64,000 nt of DNA from contig NC_064433.1 of NCBI RefSeq assembly GCF_023343835.1, positions 183,661,777-183,725,776 on the forward strand, in the 5' to 3' direction. This document shows positions 38,087-50,164 of the stretch, one piece after another. Positions within the stretch are counted from its first letter, which is position 1. Every line of letters begins with the position of its first letter. The DNA comes from Lagopus muta. Its lineage: Eukaryota > Chordata > Aves > Galliformes > Phasianidae. Made by a program: the position numbers and the translations under genes. The notes below the pieces were generated by a model. It made no database searches. It saw only the letters and a program-made list of their open reading frames with translations, and had not been told where the DNA came from.

Positions 38087-41000
38087 CTGAAATAGCAGAG
38101 AGAAGAGTTAGTGCGTGCAATTCACCTTCCTGCAAAGCAATGTGTAAAATAGGTTTTGAAGTACGTTTTCCATGAGGACTGCTACTACACGCTGTGCCAT
38201 GGATCCCATCCTGCATCCTTCCTTACTGTCCTTGTGGCAATGGTTTCAGAGGGGTGTGCACTGCCTTTGCTGTCCTGCTAAACATGTCAGTTCAGACTGC
38301 CAGTGCTGACTGCAACTCTCCAGTCCTGCCTGCAGCACAGCACGGCCTCCAGCTGCTCACCAGCCATCCTCCATTAAGCTTCAAACTGGTGTTTATTTTC
38401 TAGAAGGGATTTTTGGTATTCCTAGGGGAAAACCTAGAAGGGATTTTTAATAGGACTGATTTAAGTCTATGTTCTCACCCCCTATGGTGAAGGCACTTCC
38501 AGTCCTTTTAAGCATTTGCTGTCTCATCTTTAGTCAAATCCAAGCAATGAAGAATGAAAGGCATGATCTGTAGGATGCCTGAGGTAGGCATTTACCTGTC
38601 TCCACTGAGTAAGTTGGACACCACGGCAGATGACCTGAATTTCACTGCCTTTAACACGGTCATTTTTCTGAGCTAAGGGCTTGTCATTAGCAGTCTGAAC
38701 CTGATCTTTAATGACCTCCCAGAGTCCTGTGGGTGAGGAGACTTTGTCATCACAGGTCCTCAATGGAATCTGTGCTATGAGCTTGTGTCTGCCCTTGCCA
38801 CCGCGTGGAGCCAGAGGCAGTAAGAACCCCTCCCAGCACCTTGCACAGAGCTATGCAAGGAGCTCATACACAGCAGGAGCTGGAGCACTGGGGCACCATG
38901 GTGTGTTCAGGGCTTTCTCAGGTGACTGCAGCTCTCCCTGCTCCTTAGACACTCCTCTTGACACTGCAGCCTCTCCAGGTGGGTGCGCCAAATTGCTCTT
39001 TTCTTCCCCAGATCAGAGGGCAAGCATGTTGGTAGGAACTCTGTGGTGACAGGCAGCCTCTGGCAGTCGCTGCCTCCTGAAATCTGTTTCTTATCCCAGC
39101 ACTGCACTGACCCCATTACATCTGCTCTCTTTGCTCCTGGCCTCTAGGCTGTTTACTGCACTGTATAACACGTTTTGGAGATGTACACAGCAGACAGTTC
39201 ATATTCTGCCCTGAATCAACCCCCCAATCACTCTCCGTGATGCCTGGGATCTCCTGGAGTGTGCTTGGACACATGCCTACCATCCATGTCCTTGAAACCT
39301 TACACGGAGCTGGCACCCTCTCAGAGCTGCAGCTCCCTGCATCCCCTCCTCTATGCTCTGTGCTCGGTGTGTGCAGCTATCCAGCATCCTCACTGCACGA
39401 ATCGAGGTCTGGTTGCTTCTCGCAGCAGCCAAGTCCCTGCAGCCTGGCCTCAGGGCTGTCTCTGCAGCAGGGCTGGATACAGTGCCAACATGAACCATTT
39501 CCGAGGGCTGCACTACCCCCGGCTGCCTGCTAGGAGGGATCTTGCTTCGTCTTGAAGGCTTTTTGCTTCGGGACTGGAAGAATTTCTACGTGCTGATGCA
39601 CAAATCTCAGCGGTTTTTGTTTGTTTGATTGTTTGTTTGTTTGTTTGGGCTTTTTTTTTGCTCAGGCACCTACAGCCTTCTTGACAGAATAAGAAAAATG
39701 GTGAGGGGAGACTGAGGTGCTGTATTTCAAAGGCATACAGACCTGAGACTGTGCAGCTGTTTCCTTGCACAGATTCCCCAGCTGCATGGGCATAGACTTG
39801 AATTTCTCTGGTTATGGGCTGATGCATGCATACCTGGAGGTGCCTATCAAGCAAATATGTGCTTGCTTTGCTGTTCAGCTCCAGGGCTTTGCACATACCA
39901 TTGGGATTGTTTGTATGCAATTAAGAAAGAACATAAAAAATGTGGCTGTGTGCTGTACATGCGTAAGACTCTGACATCAGTGAGTGCTTATAATAACTCA
40001 TATCATGGTCTGTAATAACTCACTTTTCATGCCTCCTGTAATCCAGCTCCAAAGGCAAGCTGTCTCTAGCACTGTATCTAACCTGCACACAAGCTGCCTT
40101 CTGATTCCCACAGCCTTTGGTTTGTGTTGCAGCAAGAGCACATCTGCATCCACGGGCCAAGCGTGAATCCACCTGCCAAAATACCCTGCAATAGCTTGGG
40201 GTGAGGCCCCAGCAGACAGGTAAACAACTTGACCCAGTGAGGATTTAAAAATAAATTATGCATCCAAACACCTGTTTGGATTAGAGCCCAAGCATTATCA
40301 ATACAATACGTGCTTCATGAAGTGGGGGTTGCCATTCTACAGAAGGGAGTGAACCTCATGCTCTCTCATGGTCTCTGTTACAGGAAGCTCAAAGTGGCTC
40401 CAGAAGCACGTTTCTCCTAATGACCAAGGCTGACAAGAACAGCAGGTCAGACGTAGCTGTGATACAAATCCTGCCTTGGTTCTCTGGCTGATGGAAGTCA
40501 CCAGATGAAAACACCAGGACATTTATCCAGCCTATCCTGGACTAGAAGAGAAGAAGCACCTCCAGTGTCCTTCATTTCTGCCAAGTCAAGATTCAGACCA
40601 AACTATAGGCTTTCAGACCGAAGTGGCTTGCTCTTAAACCTAAGAATCACAGAATCATTCAGTTGGAAAGGATCTCTGAGCTCCCCTAACCCAACTGTCA
40701 ACCCACCCCCACTATGCCCACTGACCATGTCCCTCAGTGCCACATCTGCACAGCTTCTGAACATCCCCAGGGATGCTGACTGCACCACCTCCCTGGGCAG
40801 CCTGTGCCACTGCCTCACCACTCTTTCTGATAAGAAGTTTTTCCTGATATCCAACCTGAACCTCTCCTGGCACAGCTATTGCCTCCTGTCCTAAAAGAAG
40901 TCAGCAACAGAGCAGGTTTGTGGACCCAAGTCTCAAGGCATCCCATCAGTATCCTGATAATCCTCCTGCCCTCTCATTTTTTAACAGTCCTGGTTGCTAG

Positions 41001-43448
41001 ATTAACTCACTGTTTCCAGCTGCCAATCAGCTGTGGGTTGTCTTGACGTTCCTCTTACTTCTCATCTGATGACTGCCTCAGTATTACATTTGTATCTGGT
41101 ACACACATTCCTGAGGAGGTAGGCATACAGGGTGTGAGACAGAGCCCTCACAACTTATATCCTGATCTATTACCAAAAAAAAGCATATGACAACCTTGAG
41201 TCACTCATCAGAGCGCAGAGAGAATTTTTATAGCAATTTTCCTCCTGCTTTGTCTATCTCCATGTGGGTGTGCATTCACACATAAAAAAGCACATAGCAC
41301 TGTGCTGTTGGTACCTGGCCATCTCAGTGTCAGCCAATGTAATCCTTACAGCCTTACTGCAGAGCAGGTGTTGTGAAGACCTTTCTTCACCATTTGACTT
41401 AGCCTAACATGAGGAACGTGAGTGACAGACAAGAAATCTCTTCTCCACTTTCTCCTCTTGCATCAATCTGGACTGAAGCCTTGCTGCCCAGTGAAGGCAT
41501 GATCCTTCTAGGCCAGAAAGAGCACCAGTGCCCTGTCCCACCACCAATAGTCTTGCTCTAGCCTTCATCCCACCTGCCTCTGCAGCCCCATAAAGGCTTC
41601 AGCATTGATTGAGCAATGGGCACTACATCCATTACATCCACTACATCCACTACATCCACTACATCCTGCTCATCAAAACCTTGGGTAGGGGATTATGGTA
41701 AGCAGGAGGGAGACAATCTCTGTCCTTTTTCCCTCCATAATGCCACCTGCTGTAGCACAGTTTCCTCTGTGGTGGCCATACTGGGACCTTTCCTTAGCTG
41801 ACTCCTTCACTGTGGTACAAAAGCACAGCTTGTTTAGGAAGCCTTTCACTTTCATAAAATCATAAAATGGGAGGACACTCAAAGCTAACCTCATTTCAAC
41901 CTTCTGCCATGGGCTGGTTGCCCCCCACCAGCTCAGGCCGCCCAGGGCCCATCCAATCTGGCCTTGAGTACCTCCAGTGATGGGGACCCACCACCTCTGT
42001 GGGCAGCAGTGCCAGTGCCTCACCACCCTCCAAGTTAAAAATTCTTTTTAACATCTAACTTAAATTTTCCCTCTTTTAGCTTAAGGCCATTCCCCCTTGT
42101 TCTGGCACTATCAGACCATGTAAAAAGTTGGTTCCCTTCCTGCTTGTAAACTCCTTTCAAGTACTGGAAGGCCACAAGGAGGTCTTCCTGCAACCTTCTC
42201 TTCTCCAAGCTAAAATTTGTGATGCTTCTTTTGCCTGGAGCCCCACATCCTGACCACCAGTCAAGCATGGCTGTACACAGAGCATCCCTTTGAATGTGCA
42301 TCATCATGTCAGTTGGGAGGCTTTGTAGTTGAAAAAGAAGGAAGCAGGCAAACAAACAGCTCAGAAAACAGCAGCCAAAGGAGTAGAGAAGGAAGCAAAA
42401 GAGTCCAGGGGATTATATTTTTTCTGAGCACCTGATCCAGCTGTAGGTGTCCCTGTTCACTGCAGGGGAGTTGGACTGGATGGCCTTTAAGGGTCCCTTC
42501 CAACCCAAACAATTGTATGATTTTTCCTGCTTAGCACTAATGGCAGCAACTCCATAGAAGAAAAGTCCTCAAAGCTCTCAGCAATTTGATGCTGTCACCA
42601 TCTGGCATCACCCCAGAACACAGCCACTGCCTCCCATGGGCTACACAAGGTGGGAGGCCACAGCAACTTGAGGCAGAGCCAGCCGATGGCTTCTGGGGCT
42701 GAGCAGATTTCTGAGGCAGGAAGCACAGAGCGTGGGGAGCAGGGTGAGCGTGAGGCGGTCAAAGCAAGAGGGTTGGAAAAGAAGGGAAGCCGCTGCTGGA
42801 AAGCCTCCAGGCCTGCCCGAGCAGGTGGGTGAGCCAAACCGAGGCTCAGCAGGCGGCACGTCTGCCTCAGGTGCTGCAAGTGTCAGAGCAGCCGACCCCC
42901 CCGCGCCAGTTGTGTCCCCGCGCAGCGCGGGGAAAGAAACTCCAGGCTCTGCCCGGCACGCAAAGGCAAAAGGGCAGCTGGGGCAGGGAGGGCTCTCCTC
43001 TCCCCCACGCCGCCCTCGCACCCAGCTCTCCCGACGAGCTCTTATCCATTCACTTTCAAGCACAGAAAAATCTAAGCTCGGCATCTGCTGGGGGTTCACG
43101 AGCATCCGTGGGGCTCCGTGGCTGGGAGCAGCCCCGCCGCGGGGGAAGCGGACCTACCTGCGGCTCCAGCAGCCAGCTCTCGTCCGCCTCGCTTCGGGCT
43201 GCACCCGTGTACTTGAATGCGGAATAAAGAGGGATTTTGTCCTTGGTGCTGTAGAGGGTTGCAAAGCGCGGCTCCCCGTTGTACTGCTGACAGATCTTCA
43301 CGTGGAAAGGCTCGGTGAATCCTTCCGGTGGGACTCGGCCGGGGAAGAACACGTTACACTCGGCAAAGCCGGCTTCGTCCTTGCCGACGACTCTGCCCAG
43401 GGAAAAGCTCGGGAAAAGCGACAAGCAGAGCAGACACAGCGCTGACAT
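36956..43448 (-). CDS. ENDOD1: Endonuclease domain-containing 1 protein (2 coding exons)
   Basis: Coding exons are 43158-43448 and 36956-38086. The join is CAG|GTAGGT to TTTCAG|ATAGAT, giving 473 residues from the second ATG (human is about 500). The start at 43448 ([16 protein letters not shown]) gives a clean signal peptide and has A at -3. An upstream in-frame ATG at 43478 adds ten charged residues in front. The mature N-terminus ([25 protein letters not shown]-like block, IPLYSAFKY) and the [11 protein letters not shown] segment place it in the DNA/RNA non-specific endonuclease (NUC) family. The family DRGH motif reads YERGLL here (136-141), so the catalytic His is missing. Residues from about 300 on carry several hydrophobic segments ([37 protein letters not shown]), as in mammalian ENDOD1, suggesting membrane association. 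Nuclease activity is doubtful. Confidence 0.95.
39613..39659 (+). repeat. (TTTG)n / T-rich microsatellite
   Basis: TTTGTTTG units with one TTTGATTG interruption, followed by nine T. It lies in the ENDOD1 intron. Confidence 0.85.
40642..40895 (-). mobile_element. CR1 LINE 3' fragment
   Basis: Starts AGAATCACAGAATCATTCAG. It includes CACCTCCCTGGGCAGCCTGT and TGATATCCAACCTGAACCTC. The - strand translation gives [20 protein letters not shown], typical of the CR1 ORF2 end. It is in the sense of ENDOD1. Confidence 0.9.
41620..41666 (+). repeat. 9-bp minisatellite
   Basis: About five tandem copies of CACTACATC with one variant (CATTACATC), in the ENDOD1 intron. Confidence 0.9.
41853..42214 (-). 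mobile_element. CR1 LINE 3' fragment
   Basis: Begins CATAAAATCATAAAATGGGA. It continues with TGCCATGGGCTGGTTGCCCC, CAGTGCCTCACCACCCTCC and CTTCTCTTCTCCAAGC. Same subfamily as the copy at 7158. Confidence 0.9.
42425..42525 (+). mobile_element. Short CR1 3' end
   Basis: GGAGTTGGACTGGATGGCCT and GGTCCCTTCCAACCCAAACA, then a decayed ATTGTATGATTTT tail. Confidence 0.87.
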
Positions 43449-43930
43449 CTTCACGGTCCGCTCCTCCGGGCCGGCCATCCGGGCTGGGTACGGCGCAGGT
43501 CTGGCGGTGCGGAGAGAGGCGAAGGCCGGCGGGCGGCGGTCCCTGCGGGCGGCGGGCGCTGCTGCCGGCGGCGGCCACGGGCGGTGCCGCGCTCACGCCC
43601 GCTGGAACGCCGGGCAAGCCGAAATCATCGCGGCTGACTGGGAGGAGGAGGAGGAGGAGGGAAGCCCTCGGCTGTGCCGTATGTAGCAGCGGGGTGTGGT
43701 GTCTGCATTGCAGCACAGTCCCCGGGAGGAATTTTGGCTGACGCAGCCAGAACTGTTCCTGGGGCTGCCGGGGGGGATGCCGCAAAGTCAGGTTCGGAGC
43801 CCAGAAGAAAGGGTGAGCTGCTGTCCGCAGCAACCAGCCTGGCCGAGGGACAGCGAGGAAGGGAGAGAAGGAGGAGGCAGCGGGGTGTCAGCGAGGCTGG
43901 GAACACGCTCTGCGGGGAGAGTAGCTCCGT
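42830..43930. promoter_or_regulatory. ENDOD1: CpG island over ENDOD1 exon 1
   Basis: Dense CpG and high GC around the ENDOD1 start, especially 43080-43660 (GCGG and GGCGG motifs, no TATA box seen). It is taken as the ENDOD1 promoter. The long ORFs seen on both strands here reflect the GC bias. Limits are approximate. Confidence 0.75.
43158..43448 (-). CDS. ENDOD1: ENDOD1 exon 1 (signal peptide and N-terminal NUC part)
   Basis: Codes residues 1-97, ending WLLEPQ. The donor GTAGGT is at 43157-43152. It lies in a CpG island. An alternative in-frame ATG 30 bases upstream (43478) would put MAGPEERTVK ahead of the signal peptide; its -3 base is C but +4 is G. Confidence 0.93.
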
Positions 43931-45177
43931 GCCATGCTTGGCCAAACGTAGAGCTGGCAAAAAAAAAAAGATAATGCAAGGACTGAAGCCACTCCTCGAG
44001 TTTATGATCAGCTGTTACCTGCCTGTGAGCCTACAGCAGCTACTGCTGGGTTAAAGAATGACTGTGCTAACTGGGAAAGTTAATGTTTTCACAGCAGTGG
44101 AGTGGAGAGACTACGGAGTATCTCAAGATCAAGAAAACTTGCCTTTCCCCACCCTAGAAAGTGCGTACGACCAGATACACTGCCAATAACTCACTCCCGC
44201 AGCTTAAAAAAGCCAAGGTGCCATAAAGGACACTGTCACACAAAGCTGTCGCATTGCTACAGCGACTTCCAAGCAGGAGTCCCCAAGTGCCACCAATTCT
44301 CAGCTGCTCTGCAAGAGGCTACATGACACACAGCCTGTATTGCGAGCCATGCAGTGGGATGGATGTCAGGGAAGGAGCCTGTAAAAGTGCTACAAATAGC
44401 TCGGGCTCTGAGACTCACTTCTGCACTCAGGGATGGATTCCTGAAGCAGCATAGCAAAGAAATACGTCAGTGCCTTTTCATGTGATGTTATCAGCTCGGG
44501 GAGACAGAGGCAGGCTGGACAGGCTGGGGAACAGCAGGAAGTGCAGCCAGTAGCTTGTTTGGTTTCCAGGCAGTGGCCTGGTCACTCAGCCCTGGCAGAA
44601 AGAATTAGTCATGTGCAGAAAGATGATGGGAATGGAAACACGTGCGTGGCTCAGCCAGAGCACAGCAGCTCCAAAAGACAGGCTCAACATTTCATTCCCC
44701 TGGGTGTAAAAAAGGCTACTGAGAAATTGAATGCTGAAGCTAACTTGAGCTGTTTGGTGTTCATCAGATCCCAGGCTTGCAATTATCTGGGCAACAGAAG
44801 GAAATATTTTCCCCATGTTCTGAGCCATGTTCTACAGGGAAAGCAAGGCAATGCAGCGCTTCTAAGCATCCCACTCTGACTGATCTGCATTATACCAAGC
44901 TGAGCATGGTCCCAACCCAGTGTGAAAGCAGGTTGGGATGCCTCAAGATGGGCACAACAACCAGCAGCATGCTGAGCAGAGGGATCCTTCTGCCAGGAAA
45001 CGGGGATGTCCTGCCTCCAAGGGCACCTCAGCCTCAGTGTGATGCATCAGCATTCTTTCCAGTCTCAAGGGCCTCTTATATGCTTTTGGGGAACTGCCTT
45101 TCCGGGCTGTGAGGCTGCTCTATGCCTGCCTATTTTTTGCTGCATGTACCAGCATGTAAGTAGCACTAGGGATTCTG

Positions 45178-45352
45178 AAGAGTGTTCAAGGCCAGATTGG
45201 ATGGGGCCCTGGGCAGCCTGGTCTAGTTTTAGATATGGAGGTTGGCAGCCCTGCATGTGATTGGGGGGCTGGAGCTTGATGATCCTTGAGGTCCCTTCCA
45301 TCCCAAGCCATTCTATGACTCCATGATTCTATGATTCCATTATTCTATGAAG
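45178..45352 (+). mobile_element. CR1 3' fragment with long octamer tail
   Basis: AAGGCCAGATTGGATGGGGC, CTGGGCAGCCTGGTCTAG, GATGATCCTTGAGGTCCC, then several imperfect ATTCTATG repeats (ATTCTATGACTCCATGATTC and so on). Confidence 0.92.
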
Positions 45353-45525
45353 AGTGCTCAGGATCTCCTGTTCCATGCTGACTACCAATATGGGCACCAG
45401 CATGGATCAAGGGATGATGATACTGCCATAAACCTGGTGAGGCTGGCACTGAAGGCAAGCAGTTGTGCTTGATGTGATGGAGAAGAGGGAGCCCATGGAA
45501 GGTAAAAGAGACATGCTCATAGTAC

Positions 45526-45678
45526 CATAGAATCATGTGAGTTGGAAGGGACCCTTAAAGGCCATCTCCCCTGCAATGAACAGGGACACCTACAGCTAGA
45601 TCAGGTGCTCAGAGCCCCATCCATCCTGACATTAAGTATCTCCAGGGATGGGGCATCCACCACATTTCTGGGCAGTCA
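45526..45678 (-). mobile_element. CR1 3' fragment
   Basis: CATAGAATCATGTGAGTTGG, AAGGGACCCTTAAAGGCCAT, CTCCAGGGATGGGGCATCCA. It lies in inverted orientation about 170 bp from the copy at 45178. Confidence 0.88.
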
Positions 45679-46889
45679 AAGGGACAAGAGAAAGGTGATG
45701 TATCAGCAGCAGGTAAAGGTGCATGGGAGGAGAGGAGAGGCTGCACAGCACAGATTGCATGCATGCTGAATTTGCAAGGCATACCAGAGAGAAAGTGGGG
45801 GGAAGTGATTTGTGACAAATTTTGGAGAAAGGACAAGAAAAGAGGCTCTAGAAAATGATGTTGACCTGGAGGAAGAGAAGGAGATTGAGCAAAAATTAGT
45901 TGATGAGATACTAAGGAAAGTTTAAGAAGGGAAATGGATAGAAATAGATGTGAAGAAACCCAGAGGGGAGAATGGGAGGGGTTAAATGAACAGATGGGAG
46001 AGAGCTGAGGAAAGCTGTTTTCTGTGAAAAGAAAATGAGGAGAACAACGTGAAGATGGGGAGACAGAAAGGAGGCTTTCATCCATCTTCAGTGACCTCCT
46101 CTTCCTGAGAGTCTCAAGCACAAAGACCAAACAATCCTGAAAAACATGGCAGTATTCAGCCCTGTAACAGCAGGAGGCCACTGGCTTGTCTGCCCACTTT
46201 CCCACACTGTGCCTCCAGCCCGGTCTCTCTGTTCACATGGTTGACACTGAGTTTGCTGCAAATAACTCCTTTCTCCTCACATGCCTGACCCTGCTAGCCT
46301 AGGCTTCCCAAGCATACTTGACTCCAAGTATTTCTCCAGGGCAGATCTCTTGTCTCCAGCTATGAGCTCTGGGTGGGCACCCAGACTGCATGTGACTGTC
46401 CCATTCTATTGGGAACAAAAAGGAAGAAGAAAGTGATTCAGTGGAGACACCACTGTCAAAGATTTGGCTCAGAGCACGGCAGTCCCAGCAGACACGCCAC
46501 TGCATGTCAGAGAGCACATCTGCCTCTTCCTTGTCTCATGGGGATGGAGTTTCTTGCTAAAATTAACTCAAAAGCGTGGTCTGGGAAAGGAGCCCAGTGC
46601 TGAGCTAGGGAGAAAAGAAAATCTGAAACAGTTTCTGTGTTAAAATGAAGAGATCCAAGGATGGGAGGAAGAGGGGTAGAAGGAAGATGATCATCTATTT
46701 GGGGAAGCAAGGCACTGTTGCAATTTTGATTCCCACCTTAAACCAGGTCTTTGTGCCACTCTCTGCTGCCTGCTTGTTAGATGCTCACACAGACCTCTTC
46801 ACACCTTCCCCATGGCATCCCTCACGCTGGTCAGCATCACCAACAGTGCTGCTGCACTGTCCTCCTCTTGCCATGATTCTCACAGCACA

Positions 46890-47128
46890 GGGAGCACCAG
46901 CGAGAGTAATGGCCTCAAGCTGCACCAAGGGAGGTGCAGGTTGGATATCAGGAAATATTTCTTCTCAAAAGAGTGGGAGGCAGTGGCACAGGCTGCCCAT
47001 GGAGGTGGTGCAGTCAAGAACCATGGAGCTATGACAGAGGAACATGGGCAGTGGGCATGGTGGGGGTGGGCTGATGGCTGGACTAGGTGATCTTAAAGGT
47101 CTTTTCCAACCTTCCATGATTCTATGAA
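46890..47128 (+). mobile_element. CR1 3' fragment
   Basis: GGTGCAGGTTGGATATCAGG, GGCAGTGGCACAGGCTGCCC, GGTCTTTTCCAACCTTCCAT and a GATTCTATG tail. Confidence 0.9.
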
Positions 47129-47279
47129 AGACCACCAGACATCTCAAGGCCAGGGTATCAGGGATGCAGACTTGCACATATAACAAATAAAAGCGATAAA
47201 ATCCTGAGTCCACATCCTTCAGCACTTCATCGTTAGTCTTCAGACTCAAGAAATCTCTATTAATTGAAGGAACTAGAAA

Positions 47280-47673
47280 ATACGACCAGAGGAGTGACTG
47301 AGAAATTTGAGATTGTTTAGTTTGGAGAAAAGTAGGCCAACCTCCTTACTTGCTCCTTCCAATTGCATGGAAGGAGGCTGCAGTAAGGTGGGTATTGGTC
47401 TCTTTTCTCAGTTGAGAAGTGACAGTGATGCAAGGAAATAGCCTCAAGTAGCAGCAAAGGTTTAGAGTGGATATTGGGAAGAATTTATTCACAAATAGGG
47501 TGGTCAAACATTGGAATGGGCTGCCTGTGCTGGAGTTGCCATCCCTGGAGGTATTTGAGAGCTATGTAGATGTGATGCTAAATGATGTGGTTTTGTGGTG
47601 GGACTCAGTAGGTCACGTTGATGGCTGGACTTGGCGATCTTGAAGGTCTTTTCCAACCTGGATAATTCTATGA
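47280..47673 (+). mobile_element. CR1 3' fragment (older)
   Basis: GTTTGGAGAAAAGTAGG, TAGAGTGGATATTGGGAAGA, ATTGGAATGGGCTGCCTGTG, GGTCTTTTCCAACCTGGATA and ATTCTATGATC at the end. It abuts the next CR1. Confidence 0.85.
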
Positions 47674-47675
47674 TC

Positions 47676-48118
47676 TGGACAAACTCCAGGCTGTTAGAGA
47701 CTAGCACAACATATCTCCAGTGTTTGACAGCCCAAGTCCTAGAGGAGAGAAGGCTGTGGGGTGACCTCACTGCAGACTTTCAGTAACTAAAGGCAGCCTA
47801 TAAGCAGGAGGGGAATCAACAAGGTAGATAATAGCAAGACTAGGGGAAATGGTTTTAAGTTGAAGGAGGGAAGACTTAGGTTGGATATCAGGGGGAAGTT
47901 CTTTACTAGGAGAGTAGTGAGGTGCTGGAACAGCTGCCCAGAGAGGTTGTGGATGCCCCGACCCTGGAGGTGTTCAAGGCCAGGTTGGATGGGGCCCTGG
48001 GCAGCCTGGTCTAGTATTAAATGGGGAGGTTGGCAGCCCTACTTGCAGCAGCGGGGTTGGAGTTTGATGATCCTTGAGGTCCTTTCCAACCCAAGCCATT
48101 CTATGATTCTATGATAAG
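47676..48118 (+). mobile_element. CR1 3' fragment (younger)
   Basis: GAGGAGAGAAGGCTGTGGGG, TTAGGTTGGATATCAGGGGG, CAGAGAGGTTGTGGATGCCC, GGTCCTTTCCAACCCAAGCC and the intact tail ATTCTATGATTCTATGATAA. It is less decayed than its upstream neighbour. Confidence 0.92.
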
Positions 48119-50164
48119 TTGGATAGATTTAGATTTTGAAAGTACATGGCAACATTTTTAATAGTGTGAATTTTAACTACAGAAATGAGTTATTTAAAGA
48201 TGTGCCGAAAGCTCAACAATACAAGTTTTTAAACCAAGATTAAAAGAGATGATAGTTTGTGTGACAGGCAGTTTGCACAGCCACAGCAGTTCTTTCACAT
48301 CTTAAATTTGTTTGGGACAAGAAAGTCACTCGAATGCTGTTCTTCTAGGTGCTACTACTTACTTTTCCTCATTGCCAGCATTCGATCTTTTCACAAGCGT
48401 GGCGTGGCTCAGCCAGTGCTGAGGCTGTGCTGTGTGGAAGCCAGGTGTGAGACGGCTCCTTACAGGCTGCACTGGCAGAAAACCCACGGGTGGGACCACA
48501 ATGAGAGGCACAGGCTTGTTGCACTTGCATCATCTCTGAAGAGGGAATGAGCAAGCCATGATCTTTCAGAAAGCTAAACCTGCTGGGGGGGCCCAGCTGT
48601 AATCAGGAGGCAGACAGCAGCCGCACCCAGGGCTGATTGTCTCCAGCAATATTTGGCACTGAGGAGTGGGAGGAGGAGCGAGGAGGTTTTCCTCCATGTC
48701 TCGTTGCTGCAATGCACCTCGAGGCTGCTGCAGGCATATGTTAGCATCACATTTTCCACACTGTACTTCTGGCTGTGCTACTCTTGGGCAGCACTGCCTT
48801 GGGATGGATCCAGACACGAAGAGCAGAGCCACCATTCCTGGGATCCTGTCACTGCCCTGAGCACAGGCGGAGCTTCAGCCATCTGTGTGTGCACGGCAGC
48901 ATGTGTGCAGTGGGGATCTTCCTCTAGAAAACAAAGGCAGCAATGCTTCTGGGCACAATAACTGACCACAGTGAGGAAGGAAATTCTAGTCTTAAATTAG
49001 TGCTTTAAATAAATGAGTGGCTGTTTGAGAACACAGGTTAAAATAGAAATGCAAAACTCCAGGTCTCTGGAGAGCAAACCTGGCAGAGCTGTGGTTTTAA
49101 TTTATCTTAAAAGAAGAAAAGGATTTTGCAGCCTCTGTTCTGGGATCTGCTACAGAACTGTTACTGATTATTTACACTGCCTGTTTTGACTTTCTTTGGA
49201 GGTGTTTTAACATGTTTGTGGCTGTGTACACTTGTCATGCTTTGCAAAGGGCATGAAAACTTTGCTTGTCCTCATCTTGTGCAGCCATGAATCCTTTCCT
49301 TAATGCAGGCAGTCTGTGCAAGCCTGTTCCTACTCTCTTAACTTCAGCATCAGCAGCCAGGAGGCCAAGGTTTTAGTCCTTCCTCCTTCAGTAGGCAAGC
49401 AGGGGTTGGGGCCAACCCTCCTTCTCCACTCTAGTGCTCCAGTCACGGTCGTGCTGCTCTGAGCAATTTCTCGTGCTGTTGGGCTGTGCATGAAGCCTCC
49501 TGTTCATATCATTAAAGTACTTAAATTCTCTATTAAATGTGCAGTAAGGACATGCTCATGGCTCAGCAGGGACCACTGCAGTCCCATTAAGCATCAGCCT
49601 CTGTACCATGACATGATGCTCTCCAGGTCCTCTGTGCAGCACCCCGGAGGACAGAAGCCCTGTGCGCACACCTGATCCTCTGCACCCAGCAGTGCAGCAC
49701 CACTGCATGGGACATCACTGAGCCATCCTCGAGCACAGCAGGATTGAGTTGCTAAGTGCATGCTAATGCAGCAATGAGTGAGCAGTAAGATCAAGGTGCT
49801 TCATGTGAGCTTTTGCATGTGAGCTGCAGCACAGAAGTGAGATGGGCTGCTTGTACTGTGCTCATTTCAGGCAGTGGGCCAGGGAGAGCAGGAAAGGGAG
49901 GAGAATGCTAAGCTCAGTATCAGTTGCTACTACTCAGCAGCGGTGACACGGAAGCAGGCAGCATCTCGCCAAGGAGAGGCAAACGTGCAGAATGCCTGCA
50001 CAAGGCCCTGCTGGGGCACCTCCAGCTCCCACAGCACTGTGCTCAGCCCTGGCTGGGGCAGCTGGCCACTGCAAACCCTGAGCCAACCATCCATACAAGG
50101 CTCAGTGTCAAGTCTAGCTCAGATGTTGCGGTTCTTATGGTAAAAATACAAATGGAAGCACCCT

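Larger units (their letters stand above)
38087..43157. other. ENDOD1: ENDOD1 intron
   Basis: 5.07 kb. It holds a (TTTG)n tract (39613-39659), three CR1 pieces (40642-40895, 41853-42214, 42425-42525) and a 9-bp minisatellite (41620-41666). I see no additional exon. Confidence 0.85.

Noticed and set aside
42732-43445. 237-codon + strand ORF opposite ENDOD1 exon 1
   Set aside because: It lies in a CpG island, overlaps the true ENDOD1 exon in antisense, has low-complexity Arg/Ala/Gly composition and shows no domain. It is a GC-driven chance ORF.
45609-46205. 198-codon - strand ORF
   Set aside because: It starts within a CR1 fragment and continues through Ser/Leu/Pro-rich text read antisense to purine-rich DNA; no homology was recognised.
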